The notes under the pieces: model-generated
The model's database searches: none
Told to the model about the DNA's origin: nothing
What the model saw: the letters and a program-made list of their open reading frames with translations, nothing else
Part shown: positions 27,690-36,639 of the stretch, piece after piece
How the letters are laid out: each line of letters opens with the position of its first letter
Numbering within the stretch: position 1 is the first letter of the stretch
Assembly (NCBI RefSeq): GCF_900155475.1
Contig: NZ_FXAM01000001.1
Location: 1,041,501 to 1,105,500, forward strand
Reading direction: 5' to 3'
Source of the DNA: Methylomagnum ishizawai
Lineage (GTDB): Bacteria; Pseudomonadota; Gammaproteobacteria; Methylococcales; Methylococcaceae
Length of the DNA stretch: 64,000 nt
Position numbers and translations under genes: made by a program

Positions 27690-28490
27690 ATGTTATCGAT
27701 AAGAATATGCCTCTTGGCCTGTTTGACGCTTTTGTCGGGCTTGGCCCAAGCCAAATACGATCCCGAGCAATACCTCTATACCCTGATGGGTTCCACCCCG
27801 AATCCCAATGTCAATCAAAATGGTATCGGGATTTATGTCTACGACGGCGTGAACAGTATGGACGCCCTGGGTCCATACCGGGTTTTCAAAACCGCCGGAC
27901 TCAAAACCTTTTTGATCGCCCAGCAGGCGGGTACGATCACCACCAACGATGGTTTGAAAATCCAGGTGGATAAAGCCATCGATCATGTCGCCGCGCTGGA
28001 TATCCTGCTGATTCCGGGCGGGGCGCTGGAAACCGCCGCCCAAACCCAGAACCAGCCGGTCCTGGATTGGATCAAGCGCATCGACCAAACCACGGTCTAT
28101 ACCACCAGCGTCTGCACCGGGTCTTGGGTGCTGGGGGCGGCGGGCTTGCTGCAAGGCAAGCAGGCCACCTCCAATTGGTACCGCGCCCAGGAGGTCCTCG
28201 CCAAATACGGGGCCAGCTTCCAACAGGAACGCTGGGTCCGGGATGGCAAATATTGGACCTCGGCGGGCGTCAGCGCCGGCATCGATATGGCTTTGGCCAT
28301 CGTGGTCGATTTGTTCGGCGGCACCGCTTTGAACAACGCCTACGCCCAGGCCATCATGCTTGACCTCGAATACGATCCCAAGCCGCCGATCCGGGGCGGT
28401 TCGGTCCGCAAGACCAATCCCAAGGTGTTCGGTGCCATGCAGTATATGTACGATTACTACCTGCTGCCCTTCGTCCAAGGCACGCCTTGA
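27690..28490 (+). CDS. Exported DJ-1/PfpI superfamily protein
   Basis: 266 residues, with AGGAG seven bases before the ATG. A signal peptide (MLSIRICLLACLTLLSGLAQA) precedes a DJ-1/PfpI (class I glutamine amidotransferase-like) domain. YVYDGVNSMDALGPYRVFK and DILLIPGGA are typical strands and SVCTGSWVLGAAGLL holds the nucleophile-elbow Cys142. Closest in pattern to the sensory domain of GATase1-AraC regulators and isonitrile hydratases, but it lacks a helix-turn-helix and is exported. Activity is unknown. Confidence 0.8.
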   Translation: MLSIRICLLACLTLLSGLAQAKYDPEQYLYTLMGSTPNPNVNQNGIGIYVYDGVNSMDALGPYRVFKTAGLKTFLIAQQAGTITTNDGLKIQVDKAIDHVAALDILLIPGGALETAAQTQNQPVLDWIKRIDQTTVYTTSVCTGSWVLGAAGLLQGKQATSNWYRAQEVLAKYGASFQQERWVRDGKYWTSAGVSAGIDMALAIVVDLFGGTALNNAYAQAIMLDLEYDPKPPIRGGSVRKTNPKVFGAMQYMYDYYLLPFVQGTP

Positions 28491-28525
28491 ACCACCACAC
28501 GGGGCGGCATGGACGCCGCCCACCT

Positions 28526-30325
28526 TCATCCCCCGTCTTCCGGCAGGAAGCCCCCCGCCTGCATGGCCCACATCCGGTGATAAAACCCGCGCTGCGCCAA
28601 TAACTCCTCGTGCCTGCCATCCTCGACGATGCGGCCCTTGTCGAACACCAGGATGCGGTCGAGATGGGCGATGGTCGAGAGCCGATGGGCGATGGCGATC
28701 ACCGTCTTCTTGCCCATGGCCCGGTCCAGGTTGTCCTGGATGGCTTGTTCCGTGACCGAATCCAGGCTGGACGTGGCCTCGTCCAGGATCAGGATCGGCG
28801 CATCCTTCAGCATCACCCGAGCAATCGCGATGCGCTGGCGTTGTCCGCCCGAAAGCTTCACCCCGCGTTCGCCCACTTCCGAGGCATAGCCCTCCGGGAT
28901 GGCTTCGATGAAGCCCTCGGCATGGGCCATGCGGGCGGCTTCGCGGATATCCGCATCCGCCGCGTCCGGGCGACCATAGCCGATGTTGTCCCTGAGGCTG
29001 CGGTGGAACAAGGTCGGGTCTTGCGGGATCAGGCCGATTTGGCGGTGGAGCGAATCTTGGGTGGCGCGGGCGATATCCTGGCCGTCGATCAGGATTTGCC
29101 CCGACTGCGGCTCGTAGTTGCGCAAAATCAGGCTGACGAAGGTCGATTTGCCCGAGCCCGAAAACCCCACCAAGCCCACCCGTTGCCCCGGTTCCAGCAC
29201 CACATTCAAGCCGTCGAACACCGGGCGCTCGGGCTGGTAGCCGAAGCGCACTTCGCGGAATTCGATCCGGCCTTGTGTGACCCGGAGCGGCTCCGCGCCG
29301 GGCGCGTCCACGATCCCGTGCGGCTGGACCAGGGCGTCCACCCCATTGGCGACATTGCCGAGGTACTCGAAGAATTCCAGGAACCGGCGGCTCAGGTTGC
29401 GGGCGTCGCCGATGATGAGCAAGGCCAGGCTGGCGCTCATGGCGAAATCGCCCGCGCCGATGCTGCCGGCCTCCCACAGGGTCAGGGCGTAATACACCGT
29501 GCCTAGCTTGAGGATAGCGGCGGCGATGAACTGGAACCAGCGCACTTTTTCCATGTACCAGAAGGTCCGGCGGCCGGCCCGGACCTCGGCTTCGAGTTGG
29601 GTGTCCAGTTGTTCACGCTCGTGGCGCAGGCGGGCGAATTGCTTGGTGTTGAGGATGTTGGTCACGGCGTCCACGATCTTGCCATTGACCCGGCTGCGCA
29701 CGGCGGCGAATTCCTGGGCGTAGGGCTGGCAACGGGTGGCGAGCCAGTACGAAATCAGCACATAGACCGCCATCCAACCGGCTACGAACAGTCCCAGTTG
29801 TTCATGGGCGCGGAACAGCAGGCCGCAGGTGCAGCCGAAGGTGATGACGATGGGCCAGAAATCGAACAGGATGGCCCACAGCGTATGGTTGACGCTGACG
29901 GCGGTTTCGCTGATGCGGTGGGCCAAAGCCCCGGCGAAATGATTGCTGAAATACTGCGCCGAATGATGTTGCAGATAGGCGTAGAGGTCGCGGGCGGTCT
30001 TTTGGCGGAGGCGCGGCCCGACCGTGACCAACACCGCGCCGCTGGCCCGGCTGAACAGGATTTCCGCCACGTTCAGCGCCGCGAACAGTAGCAAGGGTTC
30101 TTTCAAGGTTTCCACCAGCGCCCCGCCCGCCGCCACGCCGTCCATCAGGCGCTTGATGGCGTAGGGCACCAGGATGCTGCCCGCCGCCTGCCCGGCTTCG
30201 AGCAATAGCATCAGGACCAGCCATTTACGGAAATCCCGCAGGCAATACAAGATGAAACGGCCCGTGTCGGCGGGCAGGGCGGGGGCGTCGGCGGCGCGGC
30301 GGAACGGGGTGGATCGGCGGCTCAT
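28526..30325 (-). CDS. ABC exporter, fused permease and ATPase (MsbA-like)
   Basis: 599 residues. The N-terminal permease (about 25-320) has six hydrophobic segments (LVLMLLLEAGQAAGSILVPYAIKRLMDG first). The nucleotide-binding domain has Walker A GFSGSGKST, the Q-loop RQIGLIPQDPTLF, signature LSGGQRQRIAIARVML, Walker B ILILDEATSSLD and the switch His in AIAHRLSTI. Works as a homodimer or half-transporter for lipid, peptide or drug export. Substrate is not predictable. It converges on the DJ-1/PfpI gene. Confidence 0.92.
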   Translation of the reverse strand: MSRRSTPFRRAADAPALPADTGRFILYCLRDFRKWLVLMLLLEAGQAAGSILVPYAIKRLMDGVAAGGALVETLKEPLLLFAALNVAEILFSRASGAVLVTVGPRLRQKTARDLYAYLQHHSAQYFSNHFAGALAHRISETAVSVNHTLWAILFDFWPIVITFGCTCGLLFRAHEQLGLFVAGWMAVYVLISYWLATRCQPYAQEFAAVRSRVNGKIVDAVTNILNTKQFARLRHEREQLDTQLEAEVRAGRRTFWYMEKVRWFQFIAAAILKLGTVYYALTLWEAGSIGAGDFAMSASLALLIIGDARNLSRRFLEFFEYLGNVANGVDALVQPHGIVDAPGAEPLRVTQGRIEFREVRFGYQPERPVFDGLNVVLEPGQRVGLVGFSGSGKSTFVSLILRNYEPQSGQILIDGQDIARATQDSLHRQIGLIPQDPTLFHRSLRDNIGYGRPDAADADIREAARMAHAEGFIEAIPEGYASEVGERGVKLSGGQRQRIAIARVMLKDAPILILDEATSSLDSVTEQAIQDNLDRAMGKKTVIAIAHRLSTIAHLDRILVFDKGRIVEDGRHEELLAQRGFYHRMWAMQAGGFLPEDGG

Positions 30326-30514
30326 GGGGGTTTGGATTCCGGGGGGTGGGGGAAGCCTATGATAGTGGCGCGGTGGCGGTGGATTCCGTGCGGTGCCGGG
30401 CCGGGTGCGGGAAATCCAGCATTTCCTGGGGGTCAGATGTGTTCGTTTGAGTTGGCGTTGATGGTGGAGGCGTATGGATTTTGTGGATTTAAGTTGTGGT
30501 TATATGGAAAAGAG

Positions 30515-30543
30515 TTGACACTATTGATGTACATAGCAATAAT
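30515..30543 (+). promoter_or_regulatory. Sigma-70 promoter of the AT-rich orphan gene
   Basis: TTGACA (30515-30520) is a perfect -35 and AATAAT (30538-30543) matches the -10 at five of six, with a 17-base spacer. It lies 86 bases upstream of the ATG at 30629. The rest of this 303-base gap (30326-30628) changes from GC-rich to AT-rich near 30430 and shows nothing else. Confidence 0.65.
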
Positions 30544-30628
30544 TGAGAGACTTCCATCTGTTTCATGTCAAATATCGTAGCTGATTCAAGGTCGCGTTCA
30601 TTGTTAATCCCTGCGAGGCATTTTTTAA

Positions 30629-31954
30629 ATGAAAAATCAAAAGTCTTTGATGGTTTTTTCAGTGGCTTTTATAATTGTTATTTTGTATTTTTTTAGTGGA
30701 ATATATAAACATTTTAAGCAAGATATAGATAATATAGCAAATTATATTTATTTGCTTGTTTTTAATGTATTTATTATTACAATAATTGTATTGTCTTTGG
30801 TTGTTTTTATTCATAAGAAATTAGAGGAATATGGATCGCATTGGAGTTTTATAACCGAGGCGCTAATAGTTGTACTGTTGATAGGTATTTTTATTGAGGT
30901 TCCTCATGTTAATCATTTCCTTCAGGAAGGGGTGATGGAAACAATAAGGGAGGAGCTTAATAAGCATGATGCGTCTGTATTGGCGCTAAAAAATGCTTTA
31001 ATAGATAGGGAGGATGAAATTAGAGTTTTGAGGAATGATAAAAGTAATATATCTGCGGCTCAAGCAGAAATAAATAGTTTAAAAAATAATTTAATCGCTT
31101 TAAGGGCGGAAAAAGATCAGTTAAAAGAAATCATTAAAATGGATTATTTAGTGGGTTGGGAGATAGAAACAAAAAATGCGCTGGAACGTTGTGGAGAGTG
31201 CAGAAGTAATTTGCCAGACAACTGTCAGTGCAAAAGAATAGCAATCAAAGAATCGATAAATAGTTCTCCTATTCCTAATGAATTTTCTATTCCTAAATAC
31301 GATAAAAATGGAGTTTTTGATAATTCGTTAATTTTTTCAAGGATGGGATATATATATTTGGTATATGCGAGTGACTTGCTTAAGCTGGATTTAGGGGTGG
31401 ATCGGGCTACATTTAAGGGGAATGGTATTTCATCTCCACCGGTCGATTCATCTATGGTTGGAATCCCAGAGTATTGGGCACCTAATAAAAATGATGGCGA
31501 TGGTAATGTTATTACTTGTAGTATAGTTAATTCATCTTCAAAGGATACGGGAAGAAAAGTTGGTGATATTTTGCAGGCTGCAAGAAAACCTAGTGGTATT
31601 AATGATAATAAAGCTATTCTTTGTAAGAATATTCAGCAGGCGGGTCAGGCCATTAGGTACTCTAAAAATAGAGATCGTCCTGCATTGTTTCGGTGTCATA
31701 AGTTTCCATCGGCTTTTTATAAAAACACAGTGGGACGACCAGAAGCTAAACGGGTGTTTTTTTCACGTTTAAGCGATGTTTTTGATCTTTCAATAGCAGA
31801 GGCCTGCACAAAGACGGGGAGAAACTTGTCAGGCCAAGCCAATCAAGAGGAAACCTTGTTTGTGTGGATATTTATCCCTGATGATCCGCAAGAGGTCATT
31901 TCTGCCACATGGGAGAATTTAATTAAAAAATATGGTTTGTTAGTGGGCTTTTAG
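30629..31954 (+). CDS. Orphan membrane coiled-coil protein in an AT-rich patch
   Basis: 441 residues. Three hydrophobic segments lie in the first 110 residues (LMVFSVAFIIVILYFF, YIYLLVFNVFIITIIVLSLVVFI, ALIVVLLIGIFIEV), then a coiled coil at about 105-165 (LNKHDASVLALKNALIDREDEIRVLRNDK). The soluble C-terminal half has a Cys cluster (CGECRSNLPDNCQC) and no recognised domain. Base composition is far lower in GC than all neighbours and codon use is AT-rich, so it was probably acquired horizontally. GAGG precedes the ATG at about 10 bases. A membrane-anchored effector or sensor is possible but unproven. Confidence 0.7.
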   Translation: MKNQKSLMVFSVAFIIVILYFFSGIYKHFKQDIDNIANYIYLLVFNVFIITIIVLSLVVFIHKKLEEYGSHWSFITEALIVVLLIGIFIEVPHVNHFLQEGVMETIREELNKHDASVLALKNALIDREDEIRVLRNDKSNISAAQAEINSLKNNLIALRAEKDQLKEIIKMDYLVGWEIETKNALERCGECRSNLPDNCQCKRIAIKESINSSPIPNEFSIPKYDKNGVFDNSLIFSRMGYIYLVYASDLLKLDLGVDRATFKGNGISSPPVDSSMVGIPEYWAPNKNDGDGNVITCSIVNSSSKDTGRKVGDILQAARKPSGINDNKAILCKNIQQAGQAIRYSKNRDRPALFRCHKFPSAFYKNTVGRPEAKRVFFSRLSDVFDLSIAEACTKTGRNLSGQANQEETLFVWIFIPDDPQEVISATWENLIKKYGLLVGF

Positions 31955-32044
31955 TTAAAATTCATTATGTGGCATATCTGCCCTTGGGAAGAAAGCGCAA
32001 GGCGGGTTAAGCCTTTCGAAAGCAGTAGAAGGGAGTAAACAAAA

Positions 32045-32128
32045 ATGGAAGAGTTCGTAATAAAGATGTTGCGGAATCTTGATGGGTTGACATATTTTAG
32101 TATCATCCCGGGCGGTTGGATGACATAA
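32045..32128 (+). CDS. Possible 27-residue peptide ORF (low support)
   Basis: An ATG at 32045 is preceded at about eight bases by AAGGGAGT, a good ribosome site, and the frame stays open for 27 codons (MEEFVIKMLRNLDGLTYFSI...). It lies in the AT-rich gap before the DM9 gene. Nothing else supports it. Confidence 0.2.
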   Translation: MEEFVIKMLRNLDGLTYFSIIPGGWMT

Positions 32129-32201
32129 ATGTCAAATTTGATTTTGGCGGAATCGCATTTTCTATATTTGTGACGCCTAACTACATGTTGAAGAGATTTT
32201 C

Positions 32202-33326
32202 ATGAATAAAAAAGCCATGGCATGCCTAATGGCTACAGCATTAATCTTGTCGTCTTGCTACGCCAGCGCCGATCAACGCCCCATCCTCTACAGCAGTCCC
32301 GGCGCTTCGCCCGCCGTCTTGCAGGCGGCGCAAAAAATCAGCGACACCGCCACGCCCAAGATCGATTACGCCGCCCTGGCCCGCCAGGGCGATGTGTTCG
32401 TCCGCATCGCACCGCGCCGCCACACCCTGACCGCCGCCAACGCCATCGCCTCCGGTGCCCTCCTGGGCACCAAACCCTATGTGTTCTTCACCACGCCGGA
32501 AAGCGTGTACGGCAAATCGCTGTTGGATATCTACCTGGATATCGGCTACGAGGCTGAAGATGTGATTCGGGATCAGCGCGACCAGGACATGGTGGCCATC
32601 GTGTTCCGCTTCCCGGATACGGTGCGAGTGTCGGATGTGAGCAATGGCGTCTTGCCCACCCACTGGAATGCCCAGGTCTACGCGCCGACCTGGGACAATC
32701 TATTCACACTATTCGATAAGCTCGCGACCCAGGCCGCTATCGATCCGGCCAAGGCTTCCGGCTCCTTCATGCCTTGGGGACTGACGTTCGCCTCGACGGC
32801 GGAGCGCGATTTCGTCACCGGCTTTCCCGCTGCCGCCCGCACCGCCGTCAAAACCGCGACCTACGACAAACTCAGCGTCGATGGCGGCGACAACTGGCGC
32901 TACCGGCAACTCATGGAACAAAAACTCTCGGTATTCGAGCATTTCTGCGGCGACGGCCATACCCGCAACGAACTGTTCGACCGTGATTGCACCACCCGCA
33001 CCAGCGGCATCCTGGAGTTCGTCGGTCCCAACCAGAAATTGCCGGAACTCAAAGACGTGGCGGTGGTGCGCCTGGGCAAGCTGGGCATCGGCGATAGCTA
33101 TGCCCCGGCCTCGCGTTGGGTGGCGGCCAGCGGTGGCGCGGTGCCCGAGGGCGCGGTGAAGGCCGGGGCCGAGGCCGCGCCGGGCCAGCAGCCTTTGTAC
33201 GTGTGCCGGGCCGGGTATCAGGGCGGGCTGCATCCCGGCAAGCTGCGGCCCGAGTTCAAGGGCTGCAATCTGGGCTGGAGCGGCAAGGAAGTGGTGGTGC
33301 CGGATTACGAGGTCTTGACCGAGTAA
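32202..33326 (+). CDS. Exported protein with C-terminal DM9 (DUF3421) domain
   Basis: 374 residues. The N-terminus MNKKAMACLMATALILSSCYASA is a signal peptide with a possible lipobox (LSSC, Cys19). Residues about 25-320 form an unrecognised domain. The last 43 residues (LYVCRAGYQGGLHPGKLRPE..GWSGKEVVVPDYEVLT) match a DM9 repeat, known mainly from animal and some bacterial proteins and able to bind mannose in oysters. Only one of the usual two repeats is present. The GC content of the body matches the host, while its signal peptide and upstream gap are AT-rich, as if the coding body was joined to the boundary of the patch. Confidence 0.7.
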   Translation: MNKKAMACLMATALILSSCYASADQRPILYSSPGASPAVLQAAQKISDTATPKIDYAALARQGDVFVRIAPRRHTLTAANAIASGALLGTKPYVFFTTPESVYGKSLLDIYLDIGYEAEDVIRDQRDQDMVAIVFRFPDTVRVSDVSNGVLPTHWNAQVYAPTWDNLFTLFDKLATQAAIDPAKASGSFMPWGLTFASTAERDFVTGFPAAARTAVKTATYDKLSVDGGDNWRYRQLMEQKLSVFEHFCGDGHTRNELFDRDCTTRTSGILEFVGPNQKLPELKDVAVVRLGKLGIGDSYAPASRWVAASGGAVPEGAVKAGAEAAPGQQPLYVCRAGYQGGLHPGKLRPEFKGCNLGWSGKEVVVPDYEVLTE

Positions 33327-33341
33327 CTCGGGGAAGAGATT

Positions 33342-33384
33342 GGAATCCGGGACAGCGCGGGGTTCCGGCCAGTTCCCGGATTCC
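33342..33384. repeat. Dispersed palindromic repeat (copy 1)
   Basis: GGAATCCGGGA (33342-33352) and TCCCGGATTCC (33374-33384) are perfect complements around a 21-base loop. The same 11-base arms and loop length occur at 57663-57705. It sits 16 bases behind the DM9 gene, so it could also end that transcript. Confidence 0.75.
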
Positions 33385-33421
33385 GCGTCGCTGCCCCGGA
33401 CTATCCGCCGTGGGCGGGGCG

Positions 33422-35545
33422 TCAGTTCACGAGCTGGAAGCTATGCGTTCCGGCTAATTTCCGGTTGAGGGTGATCCAGAGTTCGGAGCTGGCGGGACGG
33501 GCGCTGATGAAGACATCGCTGTCGGCCACCAACGGCACGCCGTCCAGCAACACCTGGGCGGGCGTGGCGGGTCCGGTATAGCCGTGGACGACCAGGATCG
33601 GGTTGTTCAGGGTGGACGGTGCTGTGCTCGCGACCGCGAACGACAAGGCGAGGTTGTTGTTGGCGGCATTGACCTCCCAGGTGCCGTAGACCGGGCTGTA
33701 GCCCGCCGGGGTGTAGGTCTTGAGGTCGCTGCGGCCTATCCCCGCGATACCCTGGGTGCGTACCGATCCCACCGTGGCGGTCAGGGCGGTCAGGCGTGCG
33801 GTCTTGGCTTGTAGGGCGATGTTCTGGGTCGGATTCTTGGAGTGCGGGTTCAGGACGATATGGACGCTATAGCTCACCTTGGGCCAGCCGCTCACGGTAT
33901 AGCCATTGCTGCTGACGAAAGAGCTATTGCCCAGCGAACCCCAGTCCGCCCCCCAGGCCAAGCGCTTGTCGCTGGTGACCTCCGAGGCGTTCGATAACGA
34001 ATATTGGATGAGTTGATAAGCCCAGTCGCTGTCGCACGGCAGCTTGTGGTTGTAGCCGGGACCGGCCCCCTGGTCGTTCTGGCAGATTTGACCCATGGTC
34101 GTGCTGGTCTTGCCGCGCCACACCGGGGCCAGATAGTTGTTGTAGCCACCCGCGTTCTGCAAAGCCATCACCTGGGTGCCGGCCAACCCCATCTCGGCAT
34201 CCACGGTCGAGGTCCAGAGAAAATCATAGGGTGCGCCGGGATTGACCTTGGAATAGTCCCAGTCGTTGTTCATCGTGAAGGGATTACCCTTGGACACGAA
34301 TTTATAGCGGTCGCCCCAGCCCACCCCGCCCACATTGTCGGTGCCGTTGCCACCTTCCACTTTCATATCGCCGTAGGGTGCCCGGAAGTCCGAATCGATG
34401 GCATGGTTGGGGGCTTGCGAAAGGTCGAAAGTCACCGTCCAGACCGGGTAGTCCCGTCCGGTGGCGAACAGCCATTGGATGCGGACCGGCATGTTGTAGG
34501 CGGTCACATACTGGCGGTTGGGATCGGTTGCGCCTTTGATCCAGGTCCAGGGGTCGATGGCATGGTTGTCCAAGGCGGCTTGGGTCAGGCCGTAGCGGAC
34601 ATAGTTGAGCGTGTATTCGTGGAGGGCGTGGTGCCTGCCGGCGAACAGCTTCTGGTAGGTGGCGCTGTTACCCGAACCCAGCGGCGAATCGTCCTTGCCG
34701 TAAGAATTGGCGAACGAGGGGTTGCTCAGATGGGCAACCACGTAGCCGAAACCGCCCGCGTTGCCCGCGCCGGGATTCACCGTGCGGGTAGTCCCGTTCG
34801 GCAGGGTGTAGGTGAATTGCTTGGCGTTGCCGCCCTTGCTGGTGTCGTTGCGGGCCAGGGCCACGCTCCTGGGTTTGCAGGCGCTGTCGTGCCAGATATA
34901 GCGGTCGTTCAGATAGCCGTTGAGGCTGATCCCGGCGTTGTTGATGCCGGAGTCCACCGCCAAGGCGGCACAGCCTGGGGTGGCGGCGATGGCGGGCACC
35001 AGCGCGATATTATCGACATTGAACACCACGCCGCCTTGCCCCAGCCCGTCTTGCAGGTTCAGGCGGTTCATGGCGGTCAGCTTGCCCGCCAGGGTGGAGA
35101 TGGGCACGCTGACCGTGGACCAGGTATTGGCCGCGAGCGCCGGGCTGGCGTAAGGACCAACCGCGACGGGAGCGCCTGGCGTAGCGCCGTTTTGCAACGA
35201 GAACACGAGCGCGGCCACTTTCGGAATGTTGCCGGCGGCACCGGGATTGATATCGAAGCTGACGGCGGATAAGTCGGAAAGATGAGTGGTGGCCGGGGTT
35301 TCGCTCAGGCTGAAGCCCGCCCAGGCGTCGACGATGTCCACCCGCGCCGAGGCCGTTCCCGATTTTTTCACCACAGTGTCATTGGTGTAGGTGGTTCCCC
35401 AACTCCAATCGCTCCAGCCGGGCGCGAGGCTATCGAGGTAGGCGTAGTCGGGATTCGCAGCGAACGCCGGGAACGGACAGACGAGGGCCGCGATGAGCGG
35501 CACGGCGGCGTGGCGGCGGGCTGGGAGTTTCGGGTGCGGGCGCAT
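33422..35545 (-). CDS. Large secreted protein with N-terminal carbohydrate-binding-like module
   Basis: 707 residues from the ATG at 35545, chosen because AGGAGG lies seven bases upstream; an earlier frame to 35749 is not translated. The signal peptide (HAAVPLIAALVCPFPAFA) is followed at about 35-200 by a beta-sandwich-like module (YLDSLAPGWSDWSWGTTYTNDT...ARVDIVDAWAGFSL) resembling cellulose- and xylan-binding folds. The remaining 450 residues are rich in aromatic, Gly and Asn residues (GGNGTDNVGGVGWGDRY) and I do not recognise them. Probably extracellular. Enzymatic activity cannot be inferred. Confidence 0.6.
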   Translation of the reverse strand: MRPHPKLPARRHAAVPLIAALVCPFPAFAANPDYAYLDSLAPGWSDWSWGTTYTNDTVVKKSGTASARVDIVDAWAGFSLSETPATTHLSDLSAVSFDINPGAAGNIPKVAALVFSLQNGATPGAPVAVGPYASPALAANTWSTVSVPISTLAGKLTAMNRLNLQDGLGQGGVVFNVDNIALVPAIAATPGCAALAVDSGINNAGISLNGYLNDRYIWHDSACKPRSVALARNDTSKGGNAKQFTYTLPNGTTRTVNPGAGNAGGFGYVVAHLSNPSFANSYGKDDSPLGSGNSATYQKLFAGRHHALHEYTLNYVRYGLTQAALDNHAIDPWTWIKGATDPNRQYVTAYNMPVRIQWLFATGRDYPVWTVTFDLSQAPNHAIDSDFRAPYGDMKVEGGNGTDNVGGVGWGDRYKFVSKGNPFTMNNDWDYSKVNPGAPYDFLWTSTVDAEMGLAGTQVMALQNAGGYNNYLAPVWRGKTSTTMGQICQNDQGAGPGYNHKLPCDSDWAYQLIQYSLSNASEVTSDKRLAWGADWGSLGNSSFVSSNGYTVSGWPKVSYSVHIVLNPHSKNPTQNIALQAKTARLTALTATVGSVRTQGIAGIGRSDLKTYTPAGYSPVYGTWEVNAANNNLALSFAVASTAPSTLNNPILVVHGYTGPATPAQVLLDGVPLVADSDVFISARPASSELWITLNRKLAGTHSFQLVN

Positions 35546-35884
35546 AAGGAATCCTCCTGATCGATGGGGTGGCGGGAACACCCGGCCGGACGGCATGGCC
35601 GACCCTGATGTGCCTGGCATCAGCCTATCCCAGCGCCCGGTATGTATCTGTTGTCGGTTTAACGGAATTTCCGGTATTAATGCCGGAAACCGCTTTGCGT
35701 AGCGCCCGGAATCGATGGACGGGGCGAACGCCAAAATGTGGTTGTCCACCCGCGGCGTGATGCGCCAGCCAGGCTATACGGGATAAGGATTGGGCCGCAA
35801 ATAATTCCCGGTTTGCGCTCATTCCCAAGCAGGGCTTGGGAGCCAGCGAATGCCTGGAAGTTAATTCCAGCCAAATCCTAAGCT
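35546..35884. other. 339-base gap between a secreted-protein gene and glutathione peroxidase
   Basis: It contains two clear hairpins: TTTCCGG / CCGGAAA (35668-35689, loop 8) and CCCAAG / CTTGGG (35824-35840, loop 5), and CGCAAA / TTTGCG nearby. No gene is seen. Both flanking genes are on the minus strand, so it holds the promoter of the secreted-protein gene and the end of nothing else. Confidence 0.5.
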
Positions 35885-36454
35885 TTATTTCCCCGCCTCC
35901 CCCAGCAAAGCTTCAATCTTCCCCACCAAAGCCTTGTCGTCCGGCGTGGTGGTCGAAGCGTAGGCTTCCACCACCTTGCCGTTCCTATCGATCAGGTATT
36001 TGAAGAAATTCCATTTGGGGCTGGTGCCGGATTGCCCGGCCAGTTGCTTGAAGAAGGGATTGGCGTCCGCGCCCTTCACCGGGCTTTTGGCGAACATGGG
36101 GAAGGTCACGCCGTAGTTGAGATAGCAGACCTCGGCGGTCTTGTCGGCCTCGGAGAATTCCTGCCAGAAGTCGTTGGACGGGAAGCCCAGCACCACCAGG
36201 CCCCGGTCTTTATATTTCTGGTACAGCGCTTCCAGTCCCTTGAATTGCGGGGTGAAGCCGCATTGGCTGGCGGTGTTGACCGCCAGGACCACCTTGCCCC
36301 GATAAGCTTCGCAGAACTGGACGGGTTCGCCGCCGCGCAGGGGTTTGGCGGTATAGTCCAACAAGGGCGGGCAGTCGGCGGCGGCGCGGACCTGGGCCGG
36401 TAGCGCCAAGGCGCAGGCCAACAGCACGGAAAGCAGCGGAAAACGGATGCGCAT
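35885..36454 (-). CDS. Exported glutathione peroxidase family protein
   Basis: 189 residues. A signal peptide (MRIRFPLLSVLLACALALPAQVRA) precedes a GPx domain. VLAVNTASQCGFTPQFKGLEALYQKYKDRGL has the catalytic Cys in the usual Sec/Cys position, and WNFFKYLIDRNGKVVEAY the conserved Trp block. The GPx signature LGFPCNQF appears as LGFPSNDF, so the second Cys and Gln are replaced and thioredoxin- or glutathione-dependent cycling may differ. Reduces peroxides in the periplasm. Divergent from copA. Confidence 0.88.
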   Translation of the reverse strand: MRIRFPLLSVLLACALALPAQVRAAADCPPLLDYTAKPLRGGEPVQFCEAYRGKVVLAVNTASQCGFTPQFKGLEALYQKYKDRGLVVLGFPSNDFWQEFSEADKTAEVCYLNYGVTFPMFAKSPVKGADANPFFKQLAGQSGTSPKWNFFKYLIDRNGKVVEAYASTTTPDDKALVGKIEALLGEAGK

Positions 36455-36588
36455 GGGACACCTCGGTTGAAAAACACTGGGGATGGAGCCATAACCGGTC
36501 TTTTATCCGGTCGCGGTGGATGCGCCGGTTCCGAGTACGGGTTTGTTATAGTAAGCCGTTTCGGGACCGGACGATCCACCCGCTTTAG

Positions 36589-36605
36589 GGGCCGGAATCC
36601 GGCCC
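36589..36605. promoter_or_regulatory. Palindrome upstream of copA
   Basis: GGGCCGG-aat-CCGGCCC is a perfect 7-base inverted repeat 35 bases before the copA start. It does not look like a CueR box. A regulatory or transcript-end role is possible but unsupported otherwise. Confidence 0.3.
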
Positions 36606-36639
36606 GAATTCCCCCATTCCATTCATCGGAGCCTATGCT

